Of a stretch of DNA of 59,554 bases, positions 52,031 to 59,554 are shown in pieces. This DNA comes from Gemmatimonadota bacterium (GTDB lineage: Bacteria > Latescibacterota > UBA2968). The notes beneath the pieces were generated by a model that ran no database searches, had not been told where the DNA came from, and worked only from the letters and a program-made list of their open reading frames with translations. The stretch spans positions 1 to 59,554 of the forward strand of contig JAPPAB010000036.1 in assembly GCA_026705765.1 (NCBI GenBank), in the 5' to 3' direction. Numbering within the stretch: position 1 is the stretch's first letter; each line of letters opens with the position of its first letter. A program made the position numbers and the translations under genes.

Positions 52031-53782
52031 ATGAGCACCAATAACCCCAGCAGTGCTTCACACATCCGCTACCAGCCCGATGACAGGCTCTCGGCCACCC
52101 TCTCCCTTGGCCTCGGCTTCCAAATCGCCGTTCTCAGTATAGCTGGCATCATATTGATCCCAACAGTCGTGATGCGCGCTGCGGATGCGACTGAAGCGTA
52201 TCTATCATGGGCAGTGTTTACCGCTGTCGCAATCGGCGGTGCGGCCACAATTCTACAAGCGGTCCGCATCGGCCGCATTGGTATGGGTTACATACTCGCC
52301 ATGGGACCTTCTGCGGCCTTTATCGCGGTCTGCATCACAGCGGTTGCCGAAGGCGGTCCGGCGATGCTCGCCACTCTGGTCGTCATCACAGCGCTTGTCC
52401 CGCTTGTACTTTCCTATCGGCTTTCGCTGTTCCAACGGCTCTTGACGCCTGCCGTCGCGGGAACAGTCATCATGCTGATACCCATCACGGTGATGCCAGC
52501 CATCTTGAACCTGCTATCAGCCACACCGCCCGGAACCCCGGTCCTATCTGCTCCGCTGAGTGCGCTTGCAACAATCATCATCATCAGCGGCATCGCGCTA
52601 AAGGCGACAGGAGCGTGGCGCCTGTGGGCACCTGTCATCGGCGTTGTCGCTGGCTCAGTAATTGGCGGCTTCTTCGGTCTATACGACACAGACCGCGTCG
52701 CCTCGGCTTCGTGGATCGGCATACCGACGAATGAATGGCCGGGCTTTGATCTCGATTTTGGACCGACATTCTGGGCACTGCTTCCGGCATTCTTGCTCGT
52801 CGCCGTAATCAATTCCATCCGAACGATCAGCAGTGCCATCGCCATCCAGCGCATATCGTGGCGCCAGAGCCGGGCAGTAGATTTTCGGGCAGTGCAGGGT
52901 GCGATGACCGTAGATGGTATGAGCACTCTGATTTCCGGTCTCGCGGGGACAATGCCAAACACAGCCTATACAGTGGGCGTATCGGTGACCGAACTTACCG
53001 GGGTCGGTGCCCGTAGCGTCGGGGTTGCCACCGGGGTCGTGTTCATTGCGATGGCGTTCCTTCCGAAAGTAATCGCCTCAATCCTGGCGATACCAGGTCC
53101 GGTCATCGCAGCTTATCTCACCGTACTGCTATCAGCCCTCTTCGTAGTCGGCCTGAGGATAGTCGTACACGATGGCATCGACTATCGCAATAGTATGATC
53201 GTCGGCATCGCGTTCTTTGTCGGGGTCGGTTTCCAGAGCGGCCTGATATTTCCCGAATACATCTCGGAATTTGCAGGTGGTCTGTTGGAGAATGGGATGA
53301 GCGCGGGAGGTTTCACAGCTATCCTCATGACCATATTCGTAGAAATAGCAGAACCTCGCCGCAGTCGAATAGAAACGGAGTTCGATATTTCCGCCCTGCC
53401 AAAAATCAGAGACTTTCTCGGCGCATTTGCATCCCGCAATAATTGGGACACAGCAATGGCGAACCATCTGGACGCCGCTGCTGAGGAAACATTGCTGACA
53501 CTCATCCCACAAGATGAAGAAAAACGCGACCGACGGCGCTTGCGCCTTACCGCGCACAGAGAAGAAGGCGACGCAGTCCTCGAGTTCGTCGTCGCATCCG
53601 GAGAGGAAAATCTTCAGGATCAGATCGCACTACTCAGCGAGCAGGCGGACGAAACCCCTGTGGAGCGAGAGGTTTCACTTCGGCTGTTGAGACACATAGC
53701 GTCATCTGTTCGCCACCAGCAATATCACGACACGGATATCGTGACCGTGCATGTGAAAGCTCACCATCAAGCACCGCCATAA
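52031..53782 (+). CDS. NCS2-family nucleobase permease with C-terminal HATPase-like extension
   Basis: 583 residues. Residues ~20-445 are the NCS2 fold, about 12-14 helices, with GPSAAFIAVCITAV, SGLAGTMPNTAYTVGVSVTELTGVGARSVGVATG (the NxxT-type signature region) and a long C-terminal helix pair. NCS2 proteins import uracil, xanthine or urate with H+. The last ~130 residues are unusual: LPKIRDFLGAFASRNNWD and LDAAAEETLLTLI resemble the N-box helix of anti-sigma-type HATPase domains, and VSLRLLRHIASSV a later helix, but the G-box is degenerate. It starts without a strong ribosome site and after a terminator, so it is separate from the PKS. Its end overlaps the convergent gene by 16 bases. Confidence 0.85.
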   Translation: MSTNNPSSASHIRYQPDDRLSATLSLGLGFQIAVLSIAGIILIPTVVMRAADATEAYLSWAVFTAVAIGGAATILQAVRIGRIGMGYILAMGPSAAFIAVCITAVAEGGPAMLATLVVITALVPLVLSYRLSLFQRLLTPAVAGTVIMLIPITVMPAILNLLSATPPGTPVLSAPLSALATIIIISGIALKATGAWRLWAPVIGVVAGSVIGGFFGLYDTDRVASASWIGIPTNEWPGFDLDFGPTFWALLPAFLLVAVINSIRTISSAIAIQRISWRQSRAVDFRAVQGAMTVDGMSTLISGLAGTMPNTAYTVGVSVTELTGVGARSVGVATGVVFIAMAFLPKVIASILAIPGPVIAAYLTVLLSALFVVGLRIVVHDGIDYRNSMIVGIAFFVGVGFQSGLIFPEYISEFAGGLLENGMSAGGFTAILMTIFVEIAEPRRSRIETEFDISALPKIRDFLGAFASRNNWDTAMANHLDAAAEETLLTLIPQDEEKRDRRRLRLTAHREEGDAVLEFVVASGEENLQDQIALLSEQADETPVEREVSLRLLRHIASSVRHQQYHDTDIVTVHVKAHHQAPP

Positions 53783-55206
53783 GCTCTCGCAAAATAGGTC
53801 TGGAAACCTTCTGGCCCGGGCCAGCCATCGAAAAGGCGGCAATTCTCAGGGATCTGACCCTCTGCACCGTTTTTGAGCCAGTCGATCAATAGGGGATCAG
53901 CACCCCGGCGCTCGAGTTCAGAAAGACCCGCGGCATGCAGGCTCTGAACGCGGTCGGGATATTCCGCTGCCGTATTGTCCAGTGACCCATAAGGCGTGAG
54001 CATGCAATCTTCGGTCCTGGGTTGCCATTCCAGGTACCCGTCCTGGTCGAACACAGTGAAAAATCCGCGCTGTGGTGCCCATCCCCGGGCAGTGCCCGCA
54101 AGCGCGAGTTGCCGCATTCCCACACTGCCTTCCCGTGCGGCGGTGAGGATATCCTGGCTGTCTATATCCCCCGGAATGGGCGCACCGGCCAAATTGGCGA
54201 CAGTAGCGTAAAAATCCTGGGGTTGGAAAATAGCTGAACTGCGTCCCCCGTCATCTTCGGGCGTTTTGATAATGAGCGGAATGTGAATCTCCTGTTCGTA
54301 CACAGGCGCGTACTTGCCAAAGCGCCCGCGCTCGCCCACATTAGTACCGTGATCTCCGGCAATAATGATCGCGGTATTTTTGCTCAAGCCAGTGGCGTCA
54401 AAGGCTTCGAGAAACCGCCCGAAGCAATGATCCATCCATGTGACCTTGGCCGCGTAACTGGCTTTCATACGGGCTTTGGCTTCATCGGGCAAATTGGGAT
54501 TATTGCGCGATCCCTGAAAAGCGCGGGGATCAAGCCGCCCATCGTAACCGGGGGTCTTGTCGTATTTGAGCATAAAGGCCGGGGGCACGTCCCAGGGTTC
54601 GTGAGGGTCGAAGCAGTCAATCCAGAGAAAGAAATTTTCCCGCCGCGCATTATCCCGCAAGAATTGGGCTGCCGTATTGAACAACTTCGCACAATTCCAG
54701 TCGTCTAAGTTTGTGCGTCCCCGATTGGTACGGGCATACGTATAGTTGTGTTTTGTCAGATCCGCATCTTCGCCCAAAACATCGAATAAGGGATCTCTGC
54801 ACCAGTTGCTCGGCCACTGCGCTTCATCGTCCATCCAGGCGCGGTCAACCTCTGCACCGCGGATAAATGTCCATGTGTGGAACGGATAATCAAAAGCGTG
54901 CCCCCCGTTGACGAGATGCGGCGTATCGTGAATAAGCTGTGTCGCGTATCCCGCTTCTCCCAGCACAGAGGGAAGAGACCGCGTGTCAAAAGGCAGGGGT
55001 TTCCAGGTTTGAAAGGGACTGCCGTATTTCCCGGTCATAACATCCGTGCGATAGGGAATGGTGGGAAAGCTGGCGGCAAAAGCGCGGTCAAAACACCATG
55101 ACTGCGCAGATAAACGATCGAGATTGGGTGTTTCGATCCAGTCATTTCCGTTCGCACCAATATAGTCATAGCGCATCGTATCAATGATAATGAGTACGAT
55201 ATTCAT
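53767..55206 (-). CDS. Sulfatase-like hydrolase with Thr in place of the formylglycine Cys
   Basis: 479 residues from the ATG at 55206, with AAGGAGG upstream. The alkaline-phosphatase-superfamily metal site is MNIVLIIIDTMRYDYIG at the start and AGDHGTNVGERGRFGKY later. The motif at the nucleophile is T49-x-P51-x-R53 followed by TG at the standard distance (T58, G59). In normal sulfatases this residue is Cys or Ser and becomes formylglycine. Thr is the nucleophile in phosphodiesterase or phosphomutase relatives, so this enzyme may be a phosphodiesterase or phosphonate hydrolase rather than a sulfatase. It follows the PhyH gene in a four-gene minus-strand order. No signal peptide. Confidence 0.85.
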   Translation of the reverse strand: MNIVLIIIDTMRYDYIGANGNDWIETPNLDRLSAQSWCFDRAFAASFPTIPYRTDVMTGKYGSPFQTWKPLPFDTRSLPSVLGEAGYATQLIHDTPHLVNGGHAFDYPFHTWTFIRGAEVDRAWMDDEAQWPSNWCRDPLFDVLGEDADLTKHNYTYARTNRGRTNLDDWNCAKLFNTAAQFLRDNARRENFFLWIDCFDPHEPWDVPPAFMLKYDKTPGYDGRLDPRAFQGSRNNPNLPDEAKARMKASYAAKVTWMDHCFGRFLEAFDATGLSKNTAIIIAGDHGTNVGERGRFGKYAPVYEQEIHIPLIIKTPEDDGGRSSAIFQPQDFYATVANLAGAPIPGDIDSQDILTAAREGSVGMRQLALAGTARGWAPQRGFFTVFDQDGYLEWQPRTEDCMLTPYGSLDNTAAEYPDRVQSLHAAGLSELERRGADPLLIDWLKNGAEGQIPENCRLFDGWPGPEGFQTYFARAYGGA

Positions 55207-55262
55207 GAAGCCTCCTTATGCCGTCTCCAGCAGTCAGCAACCCCCAGTCCCAACCCCTCTTC

Positions 55263-55295
55263 TTCATCTGCGTTCATCTGCGTCATCTGCGGATC
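55263..55295. repeat. Interspersed 33-bp repeat (copy 2)
   Basis: Built from CATCTGCG units and 30/33 identical to 22582-22614, in the same plus-strand orientation. Here it begins at the stop codon of the PhyH-like gene and extends into the intergenic space. Confidence 0.7.
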
Positions 55296-56070
55296 ACACT
55301 TCCTCCACCACAGGTGGGCGCCTTCCCGCAGAGGGTGGCGTCAAGATACGCCGCTGTTGGTCCGATGGGTTGGTATAGTCATCTGCATTGTAAAAATTAT
55401 TGGAATATGCCAGATGGCCCGGCGCGTATTTATACAGAAATGCGCGGCGTTCATGGCTTGCTCTCCACGGCATCGTACCGTGCATCAGCGCCTCTGTAAA
55501 AATCAATGCATCGCCTGCTTCCACTTCTGGTTGAACCATATAATCGGGAACGCGTTCAAAATTTCGCACTTCGGGTGGCACATTTTGACCAAAATTGGTC
55601 TTATGGCTCCCGGGAACACAGGCAAAGCCGCCATCTCCCGCCTTTGCATCTGCCAAAAAGAACGTCACCACACTCAACCCATTCAACATCTCACCTTCCA
55701 GATACAGGTACTTGCGCTGACTGCCCGTATGCCCGCCGGGCGCGCCGTGCAAGCGGCCACAAGCAGCCCCCGGCCTCATAAAAATGCAATAGTCGTGATC
55801 GAGCCGAAAATTCGGACCGAGCAATTCAATTAAATACGGCAAAATACGCGGGTGATCGATCAAAGCCTGTGTCTCTGGCGACCACGCAGACACGCGCCCC
55901 ACTTGCCGGCGACCAACTCGCCCCTTTGAATCCTTGTCCGGATCGTCGTAATCCCGCACAAATGTCGCATCCGCAACCTCATTGAGCCGTTTGACTTCCT
56001 CAGGCTTCAACACATTTTTAATGACCAGATAGCCCTCCAGGTCAAACATAAACCTTTCTTCGGGTGTCAT
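55294..56070 (-). CDS. Phytanoyl-CoA dioxygenase-family protein with an HxA motif
   Basis: 258 residues with AAAGGAGAG before the ATG. The family signature is FRLDHDYCIFMRPG, followed by GRLHGAPGG, GDGGFACVPGSHKTNF and the distal His in EALMHGTMPW (H197). The iron facial triad normally reads H-x-D; here it is H108-G109-A110. This lack of a carboxylate is seen in the Fe/2OG halogenases, but relatives of this subgroup often read LHGG, so it may be a different ligand set rather than a halogenase. It lies between the dehydratase (14 bases) and the sulfatase-like gene. Substrate unknown. Confidence 0.82.
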   Translation of the reverse strand: MTPEERFMFDLEGYLVIKNVLKPEEVKRLNEVADATFVRDYDDPDKDSKGRVGRRQVGRVSAWSPETQALIDHPRILPYLIELLGPNFRLDHDYCIFMRPGAACGRLHGAPGGHTGSQRKYLYLEGEMLNGLSVVTFFLADAKAGDGGFACVPGSHKTNFGQNVPPEVRNFERVPDYMVQPEVEAGDALIFTEALMHGTMPWRASHERRAFLYKYAPGHLAYSNNFYNADDYTNPSDQQRRILTPPSAGRRPPVVEEV

Positions 56071-56084
56071 TTCGCCCTCTCCTT

Positions 56085-57230
56085 TTAAATATAATTCGTC
56101 GAACCATCGGGCGCTTTGGTACTCCCACGTTCCCAGTGGACGTATTCACCCGCCCTGATGACCTCTTCATTCACCTCCACACCCAAACCGGGGCGATCGG
56201 GCCTCAATTCCAGATATCCATCCACAGGCCAATAGGGTTCGTCCAACCAATTCAGGGCATTGCTTTCATCGGGCAGGTGATATTCCAGAATTTTGAAATT
56301 GGGCGTGGCAGCTGCAAATTGGACATTGACCGCTGTAGCCAATGGTCCCATCGGATTGTGCGGCGCCACCGTCACATAATGCGCCTGTGCAATCGCAGCG
56401 ATCTTCCGCATCTCCAACAAGCCACCGCATATACAAATATCTGGCTGAATAATATCCGCGCCATCTTTTGACATCAAATCCAAAAATTCAAACTTCGTGT
56501 ACAGAGATTCTCCCGTTGCCAGCGGAACCTGCATTTGTGAACGCAAGCGCGCCCACGCATCGCTGTTCTCGGGCCTTAACGGTTCTTCATAAAAAAGCGG
56601 ATCGTAAGGCGCAAGAGCATTGGCCAGTTGCAACGCGCGAATTGGCTCAAAAATTTTGGCATGTGGATCAAAGGCAAATTCCCAGTTGTCATCCGAATAC
56701 TTTCGCAATGCCTCGAAATAATCGGCGGCAGCCGCACAGACCCGACCCCATCGGTCTGCACTGGGATCCAGGCGAAACGGACTGGTCTTAAATGCCGTAA
56801 TACCGTGCTCTTCATTTAGCTGGCGCGCAACTCTTGCTGCTTCCCTGCCGTCTTTTCCACCAACACTCCGATAAACCTGAATGCGATCGCGCACAGCACC
56901 GCCCAACAGCATATAAACCGGCAACCCCGCAGCTTTGCCACTAATATCCCAAAGCGCGTGGTCCAGGCCCGACATAGCGGAAAGACCTATTGCCCCTGGT
57001 GGAAATCTGAACTGCTGAAACAGCTTGAGCATGATATACTCAATCCGCCGAGGATCTTCGCCTTTAACCAGCTCAAAAATATAATCCATCGTTGGACCAA
57101 TTGCCAGATCGGGCCCGGGGCTATAGCACTCTCCCCATCCGTAAATACCTTCGTCAGTTTCGACCTTCACCAGCGCACGGGACCGCTGCCCCATGCTCGC
57201 CATAAACGTCTTGATCGCTGTAATCTTCAT
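56085..57230 (-). CDS. Mandelate-racemase/enolase-superfamily sugar-acid dehydratase (galactonate-dehydratase-like)
   Basis: 381 residues from the ATG at 57230; GGAGGATAGAT precedes it. The metal and acid-base residues of the DgoD-like group are visible: FAFDPHAKIFEP (Asp and His), FYEEPL (Glu), ATGESLYT (Glu) and VAPHNPMGPL (His). They dehydrate aldonic acids to 2-keto-3-deoxy acids. Only two bases separate its ATG from the stop of the SMP-30 lactonase, so the two enzymes would act in sequence on a sugar lactone. Which sugar is not determined. Confidence 0.9.
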   Translation of the reverse strand: MKITAIKTFMASMGQRSRALVKVETDEGIYGWGECYSPGPDLAIGPTMDYIFELVKGEDPRRIEYIMLKLFQQFRFPPGAIGLSAMSGLDHALWDISGKAAGLPVYMLLGGAVRDRIQVYRSVGGKDGREAARVARQLNEEHGITAFKTSPFRLDPSADRWGRVCAAAADYFEALRKYSDDNWEFAFDPHAKIFEPIRALQLANALAPYDPLFYEEPLRPENSDAWARLRSQMQVPLATGESLYTKFEFLDLMSKDGADIIQPDICICGGLLEMRKIAAIAQAHYVTVAPHNPMGPLATAVNVQFAAATPNFKILEYHLPDESNALNWLDEPYWPVDGYLELRPDRPGLGVEVNEEVIRAGEYVHWERGSTKAPDGSTNYI

Positions 57231-57232
57231 AT

Positions 57233-58105
57233 CTATCCTCCCACTTTGCACGCCACGCGATAAACATCCGTTCTCGCGGTAAAAAATAACGCCTTCCGAT
57301 CTTCGCCGCCCCAGTTCAAATTGGCAGCGGGAAGAGGCAGTCTAATTTTCCCAAGAAGGTCGCCCCCAGGATTAAACACCCACACAGCCCCAGGTCCCGT
57401 GCAGTAAATATTCCCATTGTGGTCCAGCTTCATGCCATCAGGTGCGCCATCTTCATCGCCTTTCAGTTCGGCCAATACCCTGCCATTTGCGAGAGAGCCA
57501 TCATCCTGCACGTCAAATGCGCGAATATGTCCCCGCTGCGTGTCATCGACGTACAGGGTCTTTTCATCGGCTGTTATCGCCAACCCATTGGGGCGTTCAA
57601 AATCGTCAATCAAAAGAATGGGTTCTGATTCCCCCAGAGGCAGGCGATATACCCCCAGAAACGGCAATTCCTGTTCTGCCACCACGCCGTGGCTGCTCGA
57701 CAGACCATAAGGAGGATCCGTGAAAATGATATCCCCATTCTGACATACAACCAGATCGTTGGGCGAATTGAGCTTTTTGCCCTGATAGGAATCCACCAGC
57801 GTTTTCAACTCGCCATCTGCCTCTATGCTTACCCGACGGCCAGAGTGTTCGCACGAAAGGAGCCGCCCCTCTCCATCCAATGTCAATCCATTTGAATGAT
57901 AACTCGGTTGGCGATATGCGACTATCCCCCCTTCTGGCGTCCACTTAAAAATGGTATTTGCCGGAATATCCGAAAAAAACAAACAGACCTGTGCGGGGTC
58001 CCAGACCGGGCCCTCGGTGAACTGAAACCCATCAGCAATCAATTCGGGTTCTGCCGCGGGATCGACCAGATCGGCCATCTCGTCCCGAATAACTTCAATA
58101 CCCAT
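57233..58105 (-). CDS. SMP-30/gluconolactonase-family lactonase
   Basis: 290 residues without a signal peptide. The beta-propeller metal ligands appear in FTEGPVWDP (Glu), NSPNDLVV (Asn) and GAPDGMKLD (Asp), with TDPPYGL typical of the family. The enzyme opens sugar lactones to aldonates, which the next gene would dehydrate. AAAGG lies before the ATG at 58105. The first gene of a minus-strand operon, divergent from the nucleoside transporter across 120 bases. Confidence 0.92.
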   Translation of the reverse strand: MGIEVIRDEMADLVDPAAEPELIADGFQFTEGPVWDPAQVCLFFSDIPANTIFKWTPEGGIVAYRQPSYHSNGLTLDGEGRLLSCEHSGRRVSIEADGELKTLVDSYQGKKLNSPNDLVVCQNGDIIFTDPPYGLSSSHGVVAEQELPFLGVYRLPLGESEPILLIDDFERPNGLAITADEKTLYVDDTQRGHIRAFDVQDDGSLANGRVLAELKGDEDGAPDGMKLDHNGNIYCTGPGAVWVFNPGGDLLGKIRLPLPAANLNWGGEDRKALFFTARTDVYRVACKVGG

Positions 58106-58225
58106 TGTATGAACCTTTCCCGAAGAGTAAAAAAAGCCTTGTGAACCATTTTATCGTCTTATATTAAAAGCAGCGAATCAATTTAAGAGCATTTATACAC
58201 ATCGGCAACCGTTAAAGGAGGGGTT

Positions 58226-59458
58226 ATGGAGCGTGTAATCAGCCTGCTGGGTCTGGTCGTCATGATGGGCCTGGCCTGGGCTATGAGTAAGCACAAAAAA
58301 CAGGTGAGCCTTCGCGTGGTCTGGGGCGGGCTGTTTTTGCAACTTGTCCTCGCGTTATTCATTCTAAAGACATCAATAGGTGCGGCCATATTTCAAAGCA
58401 TCGGAGATTTTTTTACCGCCACATTGGGCTTTGTCGATGCGGGCACAAGCCTGGTATTTGGAGAAGAATACGTCCACCATTTCTTTGCCTTCAAAGTATT
58501 GCCCACCATCATCTTCTTTTCCTCATTGATGTCCATTCTCTATTATCTGGGCATCATTCAAAAAGTCGTTGAAGCATTTGCCTATGTCATGCAACGCACA
58601 TTGGGAACTTCGGGATCGGAAACACTCTCTGCAGCGGCCAATATTTTTGTCGGACAAACAGAAGCCCCGCTGATGGTGCGTCCATACATAAGCAGCATGA
58701 CAAAATCCGAACTCATGGCATTGATGGTCGGTGGCTTTGCGACCATTGCCGGGGGCGTCCTGGTCGCCTATGTGGGCATGGGCATTGACGCGGGACATCT
58801 CGTAGCCGCGTCGGTCATCTCCGCACCTGCAGCACTGTTGATTTCCAAACTGATGATCCCTGAAACCGAGCAATCCGTGACCAGGGGACACGTTGAATTA
58901 AGTGTAGATGAAAAACACGCCAATATCGTGGATGCAGCCACCAATGGAGCTTTAGACGGCATGAAACTAACCCTCAACGTCGTCGCAATGCTCATCGCAT
59001 TCCTCGCCCTTGTCGCATTGGTCGATGCCATTCTCGGATTGATTGGTGGGTGGATTGGCGCGCTCCTTGGATATAACTGGCACTGGTCCCTCGCCGCACT
59101 TTTCGGTTATGTCTTTGCACCATTTGCCTATCTGCTGGGCATCCCGTGGGCCGATTGCTTTTATGCCGGTGAATTACTGGGCAAAAAGATGGTACTCAAC
59201 GAATTTATCGCCTATGCACAAATGATGGAATGGTCCCAGCCCAATTCCGGCGTGGTCTTGAGCGAACGGAGCACCTTGATCCTGACGTATGCATTGTGCG
59301 GCTTTGCCAACTTTGGCAGCGTGGGCATCCAAATCGGCGGCATTGGCGGCATTGCCCCAGAGCGCCGCACAGAATTAGCCATCCTCGGCATACGCGCCAT
59401 GATCGGCGGCACACTTGCAATGATGATGACCGCCTGTGTTGCTGGTATTTTAATCTAA
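58226..59458 (+). CDS. NupC/CNT-family nucleoside permease
   Basis: 410 residues with AAAGGAGGGG before the ATG. The concentrative nucleoside transporter fold is marked by IFVGQTEAPLMVRPYI (substrate-site helix-hairpin), TKSELMALMVGGFATIAGGVL and SERSTLILTYALCGFANFGSVGIQIGG near the end. Such proteins import nucleosides with Na+ or H+. It is divergent from the sugar-acid operon, which does not by itself imply a shared role. No terminator is obvious after it. Confidence 0.95.
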   Translation: MERVISLLGLVVMMGLAWAMSKHKKQVSLRVVWGGLFLQLVLALFILKTSIGAAIFQSIGDFFTATLGFVDAGTSLVFGEEYVHHFFAFKVLPTIIFFSSLMSILYYLGIIQKVVEAFAYVMQRTLGTSGSETLSAAANIFVGQTEAPLMVRPYISSMTKSELMALMVGGFATIAGGVLVAYVGMGIDAGHLVAASVISAPAALLISKLMIPETEQSVTRGHVELSVDEKHANIVDAATNGALDGMKLTLNVVAMLIAFLALVALVDAILGLIGGWIGALLGYNWHWSLAALFGYVFAPFAYLLGIPWADCFYAGELLGKKMVLNEFIAYAQMMEWSQPNSGVVLSERSTLILTYALCGFANFGSVGIQIGGIGGIAPERRTELAILGIRAMIGGTLAMMMTACVAGILI

Positions 59459-59499
59459 AAAAACGCTGTTGGTTGACTTTTATCAAATAGCCCGTAAAA

Positions 59500-59520
59500 C
59501 CCACAGCCTTTAGGCGTGGG
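59500..59520. mobile_element. IS200/IS605-type terminal hairpin at the window edge
   Basis: CCCACAGCC-TTTA-GGCGTGGG is an imperfect hairpin with a bulged base, closely like the subterminal hairpins at the ends of IS605-group elements, where TnpB or TnpA genes lie inside. It is 42 bases after the permease stop. The transposase, if there is one, is outside the window, so the identification is tentative. Confidence 0.4.
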
Positions 59521-59554
59521 AAGCAGACGCGAGTTGGCGAGCGTTGTTTTGCAA

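Overview
This window reads as chromosomal DNA of an uncultured bacterium of the FCB/Latescibacterota-Poribacteria kind. That placement is an inference from gene content: a GWxTD-domain TPR lipoprotein-like protein, DUF6785-type membrane proteins, phytanoyl-CoA-dioxygenase-like enzymes, a DUF2961/GH172 enzyme, sulfatases, mandelate-racemase-type dehydratase, and a type I PKS whose first module has the domain order reported for the sponge-symbiont Sup enzymes. No rRNA, tRNA or CRISPR array was seen.

Layout. 1-4315: the end of an M16-peptidase-like pair, then a minus-strand GH172/opine-dehydrogenase-like pair. 4316-15832: ribonucleotide reductase nrdA and nrdB, separated by a 6.8 kb AT-richer island. 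The island holds a PIN-domain protein, an IS256-type insertion sequence, tiny ORFs with strong hairpins, a Panacea (DUF4065) gene paired with a two-TM protein, and an Rpn-type nuclease. NrdB has Phe at the radical-tyrosine position and the Glu-rich ligand set with Chlamydia-like spacing, so it is a class Ic (Mn/Fe) enzyme. Candidate NrdR boxes lie upstream of both nrd genes, one over a good -10. 15831-26833: an EpmA-like ligase, catabolic enzymes (amidohydrolase, arylsulfatase, 2-hydroxyacid dehydrogenase, sugar isomerase, PhyH dioxygenase), a PHP-domain gene broken by one in-frame TGA, and a PIN toxin-like pair. 26845-38959: a spermidine-synthase-like membrane protein, two paralogous DUF6785-type membrane proteins, a VapBC pair between them, a GT39-like glycosyltransferase with TPRs, and the GWxTD/TPR protein.

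40498-51902 is the most unusual part: an alpha/beta hydrolase, a 3352-residue PKS (KS-AT-DH-MT-ER-KR-ACP-KS-AT*) and a free ACP, closed by a terminator. The second AT has lost its catalytic Ser (GHGIG for GHSIG) and about 88 internal residues that include the catalytic His. The protein ends there, with no carrier or thioesterase, so the second KS most likely works with the free ACP and with acyl groups supplied elsewhere. This block is visibly richer in GC than its flanks.

52031-59458: an NCS2 nucleobase permease with a C-terminal HATPase-like extension, then a minus-strand sugar-acid operon (SMP-30 lactonase, galactonate-dehydratase-like enzyme, PhyH-like protein with an HxA motif, sulfatase-like protein with Thr in place of the formylglycine Cys), and a divergent NupC-type nucleoside transporter. 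The right edge carries an IS200/IS605-like hairpin.
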